DNA of 64,000 bases, taken from 14-2 sp963628035 (GTDB lineage Bacteria > Bacillota > Clostridia > Lachnospirales > Lachnospiraceae). The stretch spans positions 1 to 64,000 of the forward strand of contig CAVGED010000082.1 of NCBI GenBank assembly GCA_963628035.1, read 5' to 3'. Under the pieces are notes generated by a model that worked only from the letters and a program-made list of their open reading frames with translations, made no database searches and was not told the DNA's origin. This document shows positions 6,970-14,840 of the stretch, in pieces; position 1 is the first letter of the stretch, and each line of letters starts with the position of its first letter. The position numbers and the translations under genes were made by a program.

Positions 6970-9417
6970 TCATTTTTGTATAAAACATACTTCTCCTTTG
7001 CGGATCGTGATCTCCACCTGTCCGCCGGCACGAAGCTTCCCGGCCAGCAGCTCCTCCGCCAGGCCGTCCTCCAGCTTGTTCTGGATCATGCGGCGCAAGG
7101 GTCTTGCACCGTATTTGGGGTCGTATGCCTTCTCCACGATGTATGCCTTCACGGAATCCCGGATCACCAGCCGGATCCCCATTTGGGTTCTGCAGCGCTC
7201 GATCAGCGTCTTTGTCATCAGTGTGACGATCTTCTTCATATCCTCTTTTTCCAGGGCATGGAACACGATGGTCTCATCGATCCTGTTTAGGAATTCCGGC
7301 TTGAAGATCCTCTTTACCTCCTCCATGACACCGCTCTTCATACGCTCGTAGTCCTGCTTCGCGTTGTCGCCGGAGGTAAAGCCCAGGCGCTTGGGTTCCA
7401 CGATGGACTGTGCTCCCGCATTGGACGTCATGATGATAATAGTGTTCTTAAAATCCACCTTCCGTCCCTGGGCGTCCGTGATATGCCCATCATCCAATAC
7501 CTGCAACAGGATATTGAATACGTCCGGATGCGCCTTCTCGATCTCGTCAAACAAGATCACGGAGTAGGGATTCCGGCGTACCTTCTCGCTGAGCTGACCG
7601 CCCTCATCATAGCCTACATATCCGGGCGGGGATCCGATCATCTTGGACACGCTGTGCTTCTCCATATACTCGGACATGTCCACACGGATCATGGACTGCT
7701 CATCTCCGAACATAGCCTCCGCCAGTGCCTTGCAGATCTCCGTCTTACCCACACCGGTAGGTCCAAGGAACAGGAAGGAGCCGATGGGCCGCCCCGGATC
7801 CTTTAAGCCTACTCGGCCGCGACGAACTGCCCTGGCCACCGCAGTCACTGCCTCTTCCTGGCCGATAACCCGCTTATGCAGTGTCTTCTCCAGCTTGCGC
7901 AGGCGCTCCGTCTCTTCTTCCTCCAGACGCTTCACCGGAATCTTCGTCCATTCGGACACCACAGCCGCGATCTCTTCCTCCGTCACCTTCAGTCGGTTCT
8001 TCTGCTTATCCTTAAGGAAACGCGCTTTGGCACGCTCATACTTCTTCTCCGCCTCCTGCTTGGCCTGCTTGACGATGGATGCCTGCTCCAGGTCGCCCTG
8101 CTCCAGAGCCACCTCCAGTTGCTCCCGGCAATCCGCGATCTCTTCCTCCAGATGCTTCATGGCTGCGGGATACCGAAAGCCGTCAAGCCGCACCCTGGAG
8201 GCCGCCTCATCGATGAGATCAATGGCCTTATCCGGTAAAAAACGGTCGTTGATATAGCGATCCGCCATTTTTGCAGCTGTCTCGATGGCTTCATCGGTGA
8301 TCTCCACCTGGTGGTGATTCTCATAGCGTTCCCGCAAGCCCTTTAAAATAGCTACTGTCGCTTCCACCGTTGGCTCTTCCGCCATCACCGGCTGGAACCG
8401 ACGTTCCAAGGCTGCATCCTTCTCAATATACTTCCGATATTCTTCAATGGTAGTAGCACCGATGAGCTGCAGCTCCCCTCTGGACAGCGCAGGCTTCAGG
8501 ATATTGGAAGCATCCAGTGCTCCCTCGGCGCCTCCGGCACCGATAATGGTATGAAGCTCATCCAGAAACAGCAGCACATTTCCCGCATCTATTACCTCAC
8601 GGATCACCTTCTTGATCCGCTCCTCGAATTCTCCCCGGTACTTAGAGCCCGCCACCATACCGGACAGATCCAGTGTAACCACTCGCTTATCCGCCACAGT
8701 CTCCGGTACCATCCCATCCACGATCTGACGGGCCAGTCCCTCCGCGATAGCAGTCTTCCCTACACCGGGCTCCCCGATCAGGCAGGGATTGTTCTTTCCT
8801 CTCCGGCTAAGGATCTGGATGACCCGGCGGATCTCCTTTTCCCGTCCGATGACAGGATCCAGCTTCCCCTGTCTGGCCATCTCCGTCAGATCCCTGGAAT
8901 ACTGGTCAAGGGCAGGTGTTCCCTTCTGTTCCTCCTTGTTGCCCTTCACATTTCGCAGCTCTTCCTTCACGCTGACCATGTCCTCGCCCATGGCAACCAG
9001 GGTGTCCACATAGAGCTTCCTTGGATTGATACCCATGGTATTCAGAAGCCGCGCGGCAGTGCATTCCGGTTCCTTTAAGATGGCGATCAGCAAATGCTCT
9101 GTGCCGATCTTCTCCGCCTCAAAGCGCTCTGCCTCCATCCCGGCATTTTCCAGAATACGCAAAGTCCGCGGTGTATAGTCGTCCTGATCCAGCAGAAGTA
9201 CCTGCTTGCCCGGAGCAATTAACTCCTCAATGAGATCCAGCAGACTCTCTTCCTCTACATTGTTCTCCATCAGCACACTGGCTGCCACACCGGACTTCTC
9301 CTTCAGCAGTCCCACCAGGATATGCTCCGTCCCGATATAATTATTGTGCAGCAGCTTCGAAGCCCTTCGGGCCAGCTCCAGTGCCTTCCTGGCCTTGTCG
9401 GTATATTCCATTCGCAT
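6970..9417 (-). CDS. clpC: ATP-dependent Clp protease ATP-binding subunit ClpC
   Basis: AAA+ unfoldase that feeds proteins to ClpP. The 815 residues comprise tandem Clp_N repeats (1-145), first ATPase domain with Walker A GEPGVGKTAIAEGL near residue 210, a coiled-coil/UVR-like middle region (about 400-480), second ATPase domain with GPTGVGKTEICKAL near residue 547, and a C-terminal D2-small domain. The start has GGAGG nine bases upstream. In Bacillus, clpC follows ctsR, mcsA and mcsB; here the only upstream partner is a GntR-type regulator 77 bases away, suggesting different control of the stress response. Confidence 0.97.
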   Translation of the reverse strand: MRMEYTDKARKALELARRASKLLHNNYIGTEHILVGLLKEKSGVAASVLMENNVEEESLLDLIEELIAPGKQVLLLDQDDYTPRTLRILENAGMEAERFEAEKIGTEHLLIAILKEPECTAARLLNTMGINPRKLYVDTLVAMGEDMVSVKEELRNVKGNKEEQKGTPALDQYSRDLTEMARQGKLDPVIGREKEIRRVIQILSRRGKNNPCLIGEPGVGKTAIAEGLARQIVDGMVPETVADKRVVTLDLSGMVAGSKYRGEFEERIKKVIREVIDAGNVLLFLDELHTIIGAGGAEGALDASNILKPALSRGELQLIGATTIEEYRKYIEKDAALERRFQPVMAEEPTVEATVAILKGLRERYENHHQVEITDEAIETAAKMADRYINDRFLPDKAIDLIDEAASRVRLDGFRYPAAMKHLEEEIADCREQLEVALEQGDLEQASIVKQAKQEAEKKYERAKARFLKDKQKNRLKVTEEEIAAVVSEWTKIPVKRLEEEETERLRKLEKTLHKRVIGQEEAVTAVARAVRRGRVGLKDPGRPIGSFLFLGPTGVGKTEICKALAEAMFGDEQSMIRVDMSEYMEKHSVSKMIGSPPGYVGYDEGGQLSEKVRRNPYSVILFDEIEKAHPDVFNILLQVLDDGHITDAQGRKVDFKNTIIIMTSNAGAQSIVEPKRLGFTSGDNAKQDYERMKSGVMEEVKRIFKPEFLNRIDETIVFHALEKEDMKKIVTLMTKTLIERCRTQMGIRLVIRDSVKAYIVEKAYDPKYGARPLRRMIQNKLEDGLAEELLAGKLRAGGQVEITIRKGEVCFIQK

Positions 9418-9439
9418 ATGTTAAATCCTCCGTTATTCT

Positions 9440-9514
9440 CTCTTTCAGCCGTTCATCCCGCTTCAGGATTCAGACGCTCATTCTGCTTCGGGGTTCAGCC
9501 GTTCATCCTGCGGT
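9440..9514. repeat. Three tandem 25-bp units at the 3' end of gntR
   Basis: Units 9440-9464, 9465-9489 and 9490-9514 share the core CAGmCGTTCATyCyGCTTC. The third unit holds the last codons and stop of gntR, so the gene end appears to have been copied twice downstream, filling the gntR-clpC gap. Confidence 0.6.
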
Positions 9515-9866
9515 AGATCTCGCTCACCGCCTGGTGCGCCTCTTCCTCCGTGATACCCTTGCAGATGGCTCTTGCCAACACCACATGGAGATTCTCCTCC
9601 ATCTCCTCAATAGCGCGCAGCTTATCCATATTCAAGGCAATAACCGCCCCACGCCGCCGATCCAGCTGAATAAAACCCTCCTGCTTAAGTACGCTGTAGG
9701 CCTTGTTCACCGTGTGCATGTTAATGCCGATGTCCTCTGCCAGCTGCCGGACCGAAGGAAGGGTATCGCCCTCCTGGAACTGATTCGTCGCAATTCCGAT
9801 GATGATCTGGTTCCTGAGCTGGATGTAAAAAGCTTCTTCACTGTTAAAATCAATCTCTATATACAT
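9495..9866 (-). CDS. GntR-family regulator, YtrA-like
   Basis: A 123-residue regulator. An N-terminal winged helix (YIQLRNQIIIGIATNQFQ, LPSVRQLAEDIGINMHTV, EGFIQLDRRRGAVI; residues 10-75) is followed by only a short helical tail, as in the YtrA subgroup that lacks a large effector domain. ATG at 9866 has AGGTG five bases before it; the longer frame to 9923 starts inside the promoter. The promoter at 9896-9923 is overlapped by GTTATA-N7-TATAAC, a fitting operator. It is the first gene ahead of clpC, so autoregulation would also control clpC. YtrA proteins usually control ABC transporters; the clpC link is the unusual point. Confidence 0.85.
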   Translation of the reverse strand: MYIEIDFNSEEAFYIQLRNQIIIGIATNQFQEGDTLPSVRQLAEDIGINMHTVNKAYSVLKQEGFIQLDRRRGAVIALNMDKLRAIEEMEENLHVVLARAICKGITEEEAHQAVSEIYRRMNG

Positions 9867-9884
9867 ACGATCACCTGCTCTTTT

Positions 9885-9903
9885 GTTATATACATAGTAT
9901 AAC
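9885..9903. promoter_or_regulatory. Candidate GntR operator over the -10 box
   Basis: GTTATA (9885-9890) and TATAAC (9898-9903) are perfect inverted arms with a 7-base spacer. They cover the -10 hexamer of the gntR-clpC promoter, the expected place for a repressor. Confidence 0.55.
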
Positions 9904-9923
9904 AGAATACTGTGCTGTGTCAA
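9896..9923 (-). promoter_or_regulatory. Promoter of the gntR-clpC operon
   Basis: On the minus strand consensus TTGACA (9923-9918) and TATACT (9901-9896) are separated by 16 bases. The predicted start lies about 25 bases before the gntR ATG. Confidence 0.75.
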
Positions 9924-9924
9924 T

Positions 9925-9958
9925 CAGATTTTCGCAAACCATGGATTGCGAAAATCTG
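9925..9958. repeat. Perfect 13-bp inverted repeat just upstream of the gntR -35 box
   Basis: CAGATTTTCGCAA (9925-9937) and TTGCGAAAATCTG (9946-9958) form a perfect stem with an 8-base loop. It begins two bases upstream of the -35 hexamer. It has no T-run, so it may be an upstream binding site rather than a terminator for the gene at 10057. Confidence 0.55.
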
Positions 9959-9978
9959 TGGTCTGCATGTTTGCGCAA

Positions 9979-10017
9979 AGATAGCTGCGGAAGTTTTCGC
10001 CCCCGCAGCCGCTATCT
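9979..10017 (-). terminator. Probable terminator of the cohesin-like gene
   Basis: Arms at 9979-9990 and 10003-10017 pair as AGATAGC plus TGCGG with a three-base bulge. On the minus strand it lies about 40 bases after the stop at 10057 and ends in a weak TCTTT run. Confidence 0.4.
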
Positions 10018-10056
10018 CTTTCGTACTGTAACTGTTACGATTCACAGTCCATCCAC

Positions 10057-11481
10057 CTATAGATTATCCAGATCTATAAATTCCAGATCGGAATTTTTAT
10101 TTGGTAAATTCGTTTTTTTCTTCTGCTTCTTCTCCGGCTTTACTTCTCTCGCCTCATGAGTCTCCCGGAAATCTTCTTCATCCAGCCAGTCTTCCGTCTC
10201 GTCCCCGGCAGAACTCTTCGGCGTGTCTGCCGCCTGCTGCATAGCGGAATCTCTCTCTTCCCGGCGAGCAGCTTCTGCTTCTTCCTTCGCACCCTGCTCC
10301 GGCTCGAAAGCTTCTGGCTCTTTCTTTCCACTTCGCTCCCGCTCCGGCTTGAAAGCTTCTGGCTCTTCCTTCACACGCTGCTCCGGTTCGAAAGTTTCTG
10401 GCTCCTTCTTCGCGCTCTGCTTCGGTTCAAGAGCTTCGTCCGATTCCGAATACCTGCTCCGATGCCTCTCCCTCACAGGCTTCTTCTCCATCGGGAAAAT
10501 ATCCTCACCGTTTCCGGCATTCTGCCGTCTCTTAAACAGAAGAAGATTGATGCAGACAATAGCAAGAACCACAACCGCAAAGATCAGAACCGCTATCACC
10601 TTTCTGGAAAAAGACTTCTGTGATTCATTCTTTTCATATTGCTTCATGTACTGGTTCTTCCAGTATGTGATCTGATCCTGATACTCTTGAATCTGGCTGT
10701 CTGTCGTCTCCTGCCCCGACGGGTCTGTTCCCGGATCTGCTCCCGGATCAATTGTCCCGGTCGGCTCCGCTGCTCTGGTCACTACGATCTTATATACAGC
10801 CTTGCTGCCGTTCTCCGCAGTCACCGTGACGCTGATAGTGTTTTCACCCACTTGGAGATCGGTATTCCCCGTAATGGATTCCACCTTCGCGCCGCTGTGA
10901 GAAGGTGTTGCATTCACCTCCACACTGGTGGTCTCATAAGGCACCTCGGCAGTGTAGCTGGTGGTGGAATAGGCGAACGCCGGAGACAGTTCACCCGCCG
11001 ACAGAGACAATGCGGACAGGCTGTTATCACTGGATCCGGCGGAAGCTGTTCCTGCACCTGCCTGAATGACAACGCCGGCAGCCACCATCTTACTTAACCC
11101 TTCCCCGCTGGCCTTAATCTTACCATTGCTTCCGGTCACCTTCAGCCCGCAGTCGCCTTCGGCGATGGCCTTCAGCTTCACTGTCACCATGCCGCCGCTG
11201 GCTTTCACCGTCCCGCCTGCACCTCCGGTATAGCCGGGCGCTCCACAGCTCTCAAAGGAAAAGGTACTGGTATTATATGTAAATTCCATATCTGCTGTTG
11301 CCTTCTCGTTGTTCGGCCCGGTGGCACTCAAAGTCACTGTAACCGCATCTCCCACGTTCACGGTTCTGGCAGAGACCGCAATGGACAGATTTCCATCCGC
11401 TGCAAACACCTGCATCGGCATACCTGTCTGTATCAGAAGCAGCAATGCTGCCAGAAAAGCTACTATCTTGAACTTTTTCAT
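10057..11481 (-). CDS. Membrane-anchored surface protein with cohesin-like and cadherin-like domains
   Basis: About 474 residues. A signal peptide (MKKFKIVAFLAALLLLIQTG to VFAA) precedes a cohesin-like beta sandwich (residues 30-140, with GDAVTVTLSA and MEFTYNTSTFSFESC). A cadherin-like beta-sandwich repeat follows (about 155-240; LSALSLSAGELSPAFAYST, ending YKIVVTR). Next come a short coiled coil (QIQEYQDQITYWKNQYMKQ), one transmembrane helix (KVIAVLIFAVVVLAIVCI, about 300) and a roughly 160-residue charged cytoplasmic tail with four E/K/P-rich repeats built on EPEAFEPEQ. ATG at 11481 is chosen over 11517 because the signal peptide begins there. It may bind extracellular dockerin-like proteins, but that is inference from fold. 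Confidence 0.75.
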   Translation of the reverse strand: MKKFKIVAFLAALLLLIQTGMPMQVFAADGNLSIAVSARTVNVGDAVTVTLSATGPNNEKATADMEFTYNTSTFSFESCGAPGYTGGAGGTVKASGGMVTVKLKAIAEGDCGLKVTGSNGKIKASGEGLSKMVAAGVVIQAGAGTASAGSSDNSLSALSLSAGELSPAFAYSTTSYTAEVPYETTSVEVNATPSHSGAKVESITGNTDLQVGENTISVTVTAENGSKAVYKIVVTRAAEPTGTIDPGADPGTDPSGQETTDSQIQEYQDQITYWKNQYMKQYEKNESQKSFSRKVIAVLIFAVVVLAIVCINLLLFKRRQNAGNGEDIFPMEKKPVRERHRSRYSESDEALEPKQSAKKEPETFEPEQRVKEEPEAFKPERERSGKKEPEAFEPEQGAKEEAEAARREERDSAMQQAADTPKSSAGDETEDWLDEEDFRETHEAREVKPEKKQKKKTNLPNKNSDLEFIDLDNL

Positions 11482-11593
11482 CCTTCTATCCCTCTCTCTG
11501 CAATATTTGACCATCATAAAAATCCTAATCTTTTATTTACCTGTTGAAGCTTCTTCTTATACCCCGGCGTTATCTGAACCAACCACATTTCTG

Positions 11594-12004
11594 TCATTTT
11601 AATTGCCCTCTACTACTATATATAACCTTCCCTTTTTCTATGATCTCACGGCAGATACATTCTTTGCTGTTTTGTAATGCTTCTTCCGAATTAAATTGAA
11701 GTATGTCATAGTCCTGTCGTCGGTCTGCCTGGTAAACCTTAGTTGTAAAATTATCATAGCTTTTACTTCGAAACAATCTTGAACGTACAGTATTACTGAC
11801 TACAGCAATATCAATATCGGACTCCTCCTTACATCGTTTTTCTAAAGATGAGCCAAATAGAATAATCGTATCTATTTTGTTGCAATCTGCTGCTGCTCTA
11901 ATAATATTTTCAATATTTCTTTTTTTTATATCTGCTACTGAAATCGATGTCCCGAAATTTGTATCCATTGATACCAACTCACACATATTTTTCACATCCT
12001 TCAT
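11594..12004 (-). CDS. Minimal nucleotidyltransferase (MNT-type)
   Basis: About 136 residues with the pol-beta nucleotidyltransferase signature: ILFGSS, then SDIDIAVV carrying the two metal-binding aspartates, residues about 45-70. Such small proteins often pair with HEPN proteins as toxin-antitoxin modules, yet no HEPN partner gene is present on either side. The frame extends to a TTG at 12055, but that TTG is the first triplet of a perfect -35 box, so the start must be ATG 12004 or ATG 11986, the latter with AAGGA ten bases upstream. AT-rich relative to neighbours, suggesting transfer. Confidence 0.75.
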   Translation of the reverse strand: MKDVKNMCELVSMDTNFGTSISVADIKKRNIENIIRAAADCNKIDTIILFGSSLEKRCKEESDIDIAVVSNTVRSRLFRSKSYDNFTTKVYQADRRQDYDILQFNSEEALQNSKECICREIIEKGKVIYSSRGQLK

Positions 12005-12025
12005 CAAGGGACTTTCTTCTTTTCT

Positions 12026-12055
12026 AGTATACAAGCATTTTCGAAGGATTGTCAA
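12026..12055 (-). promoter_or_regulatory. Promoter of the nucleotidyltransferase gene
   Basis: On the minus strand TTGACA (12055-12050) and TATACT (12031-12026) have an 18-base spacer. Transcription would begin about 14 bases before the ATG at 12004. Confidence 0.7.
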
Positions 12056-12082
12056 CGGTAATATTTGAACTTTTTATATCCT

Positions 12083-12216
12083 ACGTAACAGTTCAGCCAT
12101 AGCCAGCCGAACGTGCTCATTCATGCAAGCACAAGGTGAATTGCCGCATAGCGGCAAGAGAAGGTGGCCTGGGCCATGATTCGCCCATTTCGTTGGCTAT
12201 GGCTGAACTGTTACGT
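12083..12216. repeat. 134-bp structured palindromic element (MITE-like or RNA-like)
   Basis: Perfect 23-bp inverted arms (12083-12105 and 12194-12216) close a region holding at least three more hairpins: GTGCT/AGCAC (12113-12132), TTGCCGC-ATA-GCGGCAA (12142-12158) and TGGGC/GCCCA near 12168-12185. The layout resembles a cloverleaf. The arms share TAACAGTTCAGCC with palindromes at 65-101 and 1267-1314. No transposase gene is encoded. The fic remnant ends six bases from the right arm. Confidence 0.7.
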
Positions 12217-12222
12217 TTATCT

Positions 12223-12351
12223 TTATTTTCTTAGGTGTGGTTTTGCTTCCAAATTGCTGGTTGCCGTAATACGTCCAATCTTTTCTGAAATGGAAGACAC
12301 ATATGACAGTATCTCATTTGTAATTGTAAAAGGCGGTTTATAAGTCCCCAT
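12223..12351 (-). pseudogene. Truncated Fic-family protein, N-terminal remnant
   Basis: Forty-two residues begin MGTYKPPFTITNEILSYVSS and run to NLEAKPHLRK, matching the N-terminal alpha-helical segment of Fic/DOC adenylyltransferases just before the usual HSSLAIE motif. The catalytic HPFxxGNGR region is missing. The start is excellent (GGAGG seven bases upstream), so the 5' end of a once-functional gene survives. The reading frame stops at TAA and the 134-bp palindromic element begins six bases later, implying that insertion or deletion involving that element removed the rest. Confidence 0.65.
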
Positions 12352-12457
12352 AGAAGCACCTCCATGTACTTGCGTATTATCTTGCGCACTTTCTTCCTCT
12401 ATTATACAGCAAAACGCCTTGAAATACAATCACTGCACACATTTTCCCCAATACAAT

Positions 12458-12502
12458 AAAGGGCTGCCGCACCGAAATTCGTTTCCGGCACGGCAGCCCT
12501 GT
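12458..12502 (-). terminator. Probable terminator of the opp operon
   Basis: GGGCTGCCG (12461-12469) and CGGCAGCCC (12491-12499) form a strong stem. On the minus strand it is followed by TTTATTG. It lies about 220 bases beyond the oppF stop. Confidence 0.65.
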
Positions 12503-12720
12503 TTCTGGTTGTTCCTAGTCGTTCCGATTTACAGCCACCTCCACGCACATGCGCAAAACCAGTCGGCACAGCCGCCTGTCGCTGCTACGCAACTTTTCGT
12601 TTTGCTTATGTGGGTGGAGGTTCCTGATTCCAGTCCCACATATATCAGCAAGCAGCTTCTTACGAGCAAGCTCGACGAATCTGTTTACTGACATATCTGT
12701 GTCTGTAAATCGGAACACTC
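12503..12720. other. Intergenic stretch after oppF with an inverted repeat
   Basis: A 67-codon minus-strand frame (12515-12718, GTG start, no ribosome site) fills this stretch but resembles no protein I know. Perfect arms TATGTGGG (12607-12614) and CCCACATA (12635-12642) form a hairpin with a 20-base loop. I read it as the opp operon 3' untranslated region; a small RNA cannot be excluded. Confidence 0.3.
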
Positions 12721-13692
12721 TTAGTCATATAAGTGGCAGGCAACTACATGGCCATTTCCCATATCCTTGGCTATCGGCTCCACTTCTTTACACTTCTCCA
12801 TGCACTGCGCACAGCGTGTGTGGAACTTACAGCCCTTGGGCGGGTTGGCCGGGGACGGAATATCGCCCTCCAGGATGATCCGATTCATCTTCACATCCGG
12901 GTCAGCCACCGGCACTGCTGAGAACAGCGCCTTGGTGTAGGGGTGCAGAGGCTGGGCAAAAATCTCCTCCTTGGAACCGGTCTCCACCATGCTCCCCAGG
13001 TACATAACTCCGATCCAGTCCGAGATATGCTCTACCACAGACAGGTCATGGGAGATAAACAGGTAGGTCAGCTGACGCTGCTCCTGCAAGTCCTTCATCA
13101 GGTTGATAATCTGCGCCTGGATGGACACATCCAGCGCGGATACCGGCTCGTCACAGACGATAAAGTCCGGATTTAAGGCCAGGGCTCTGGCAATACAGAT
13201 ACGCTGACGCTGCCCGCCGGAAAATTCGTGGGGATAGCGGTCGATATAGTAGGGCCGCAGACCACATTCCTTCATGATCTCAAGTACATAATCCTTGTAC
13301 TCGTCCTTGGACACGATATTGTGCTCACGCACCGCCTCGCCGATGATCTCACCCACCGGCATACGGGGATCCAGAGAGGAGAAGGGATCCTGGAAGATCA
13401 TCTGCATCTTGGGACGCAGCGGCCGCAGCTCCTTCCGCTTCTTGGAACAGATGTCCTCACCGTTGATCCGCACCTCACCGGAGGTAGGCTCCGTTAAGCG
13501 CAGCATGGAACGCCCGATGGTGGTCTTACCGCAGCCGGATTCGCCCACCAATCCGAAGGTCTGTCCCTTCTGGATGTTGAAGCTGACACCGTCCACAGCC
13601 CGCACATGTCCTACGGTTCTCTGTAAAAGTCCGGCTTTGATGGGGAAGTATTTTTTCAGATCTTTAACCTCAACAACATATTCCTTATCCAT
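12721..13692 (-). CDS. oppF: Oligopeptide ABC transporter ATP-binding protein OppF
   Basis: Second ATPase of a peptide importer. The 323 residues contain Walker A GLVGESGCGKTTIGRS near residue 50, signature LSGGQRQRICIARAL, Walker B PDFIVCDEPVSALD, switch histidine in TYLFISHDLSVV, and the oligopeptide-transporter C-terminal region with cysteines in GCKFHTRCAQCMEKC, which in relatives can bind an Fe-S cluster. ATG overlaps the oppD stop as TAATG, with GAAGGAGGGG upstream. Last gene of oppABCDF. Whether peptides or nickel-like substrates are carried depends on OppA. Confidence 0.93.
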   Translation of the reverse strand: MDKEYVVEVKDLKKYFPIKAGLLQRTVGHVRAVDGVSFNIQKGQTFGLVGESGCGKTTIGRSMLRLTEPTSGEVRINGEDICSKKRKELRPLRPKMQMIFQDPFSSLDPRMPVGEIIGEAVREHNIVSKDEYKDYVLEIMKECGLRPYYIDRYPHEFSGGQRQRICIARALALNPDFIVCDEPVSALDVSIQAQIINLMKDLQEQRQLTYLFISHDLSVVEHISDWIGVMYLGSMVETGSKEEIFAQPLHPYTKALFSAVPVADPDVKMNRIILEGDIPSPANPPKGCKFHTRCAQCMEKCKEVEPIAKDMGNGHVVACHLYD

Positions 13693-14840
13693 TACGCTTC
13701 CCCTCCTTCCTTCTTATTCTGGCGCAGATAACAGCTTACCTTGTGAGTCTCGCTCAAGCTGATCAGTTCGGGATACGCACCCTCACAGGCCTCCATACAG
13801 AACTCACAGCGATTCTTGAAATAGCAATGCTCCGGCAGATTGATGGGATTCGGCACATTTCCCGGAATGGAGTACAGCCGATCCACCTTCTGGTTCATCA
13901 TGGGACGCGACTTCATCAGACCAATGGTATAGGGATGCGATGGATGATGGAAGATATCATCGGCAGTTCCCTGCTCCACGATACGTCCTGCGTACATTAC
14001 CACCACATAATCCGCCATCTCTGCCACCACACCCAGATCATGGGTGATCAGCATGATGGAGGCATTGATCTTGTCCTTCAAGTCACGTAAGAGATCCAGG
14101 ATCTGTGCCTGGATGGTCACATCCAGGGCCGTAGTGGGCTCGTCTGCAATGATCAGAGCCGGATCGCAGGCCAGAGCCATGGCGATCACCACACGCTGAC
14201 GCATACCGCCGGACAGCTCATGGGGATAATTCTTTAAGATTCCTTCCCGGACGATTCCTACCAGCTTCAGTGTCTCCAGCGCTCTGGCTTCCACTTCCTT
14301 CTTGCTCATCTCCGGGTTGTGAAGGCTGATACATTCACACAACTGGTTTCCGATGGTAAATACCGGGTTCAAGGTCGTCATAGGCTCCTGGAAGATCATG
14401 GAGATCTCATTTCCCCGAATCTTCTCCATCTCTTTGATGCTGGCCTTAGCCAGATCTATGGCACGCCCGGTAGACTGCTGGTTGTAGCGAATATGTCCGC
14501 CGGCAATCTGTCCCTGGGGTCCCTGTAAGAGCCGCATAACAGACAGGCTGGTCACGGACTTACCGCAGCCGGACTCTCCCACCACGCCGATGGTCTTTCC
14601 TCTTGGGATATCAAAGGTCACACCGTCCACAGCCTTCACCGTTCCAACATCGGTATAGAAATATGTCTTCAGCTCGTCGAACTCGATGATGTTCTCCGGA
14701 TTCTTCATGGTGGTGATATACTCGGACTCCGGCAGCCGCTTGTGGTGCATCATTTTATTGTACTCGCGATACTTCTTCGCGTTATATTTCTTGATTGCTC
14801 TTAAATCTTTCTTCTGCTCCTTGTTTGCCAAAGTTCTCAC
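13692..14840 (-). CDS. oppD: Oligopeptide ABC transporter ATP-binding protein OppD
   Basis: First ATPase of the importer, 382 residues from a GTG start immediately after the oppC stop. Walker A is GVVGESGCGKSVTSLS, the signature LSGGMRQRVVIAMAL, Walker B PALIIADEPTTALD, and the C-terminal cysteines fall in HCYFKNRCEFCMEAC. It has an unusual lysine- and tyrosine-rich N-terminal extension of about 45 residues (KKDLRAIKKYNAKKYREYNK) before the normal family start near MKNPENIIEFDELKTYF. The internal ATG there has no good ribosome site, so the extension is probably translated by coupling to oppC. Confidence 0.92.
   Translation of the reverse strand: MRTLANKEQKKDLRAIKKYNAKKYREYNKMMHHKRLPESEYITTMKNPENIIEFDELKTYFYTDVGTVKAVDGVTFDIPRGKTIGVVGESGCGKSVTSLSVMRLLQGPQGQIAGGHIRYNQQSTGRAIDLAKASIKEMEKIRGNEISMIFQEPMTTLNPVFTIGNQLCECISLHNPEMSKKEVEARALETLKLVGIVREGILKNYPHELSGGMRQRVVIAMALACDPALIIADEPTTALDVTIQAQILDLLRDLKDKINASIMLITHDLGVVAEMADYVVVMYAGRIVEQGTADDIFHHPSHPYTIGLMKSRPMMNQKVDRLYSIPGNVPNPINLPEHCYFKNRCEFCMEACEGAYPELISLSETHKVSCYLRQNKKEGGEA

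Noticed and set aside
10156..10675. Frames opposite the repeat-rich tail of the cohesin-like protein
   Set aside because: Low-complexity mirror of E/K/P repeats without start signals.
12005..12055. TTG start that lengthens the nucleotidyltransferase by 17 residues
   Set aside because: The TTG is part of a perfect TTGACA box with TATACT 18 bases on, so this segment is the promoter.
12515..12718. Small gene after oppF
   Set aside because: GTG start without ribosome site, no recognisable motif, and contains an inverted repeat; kept only as a non-coding stretch.
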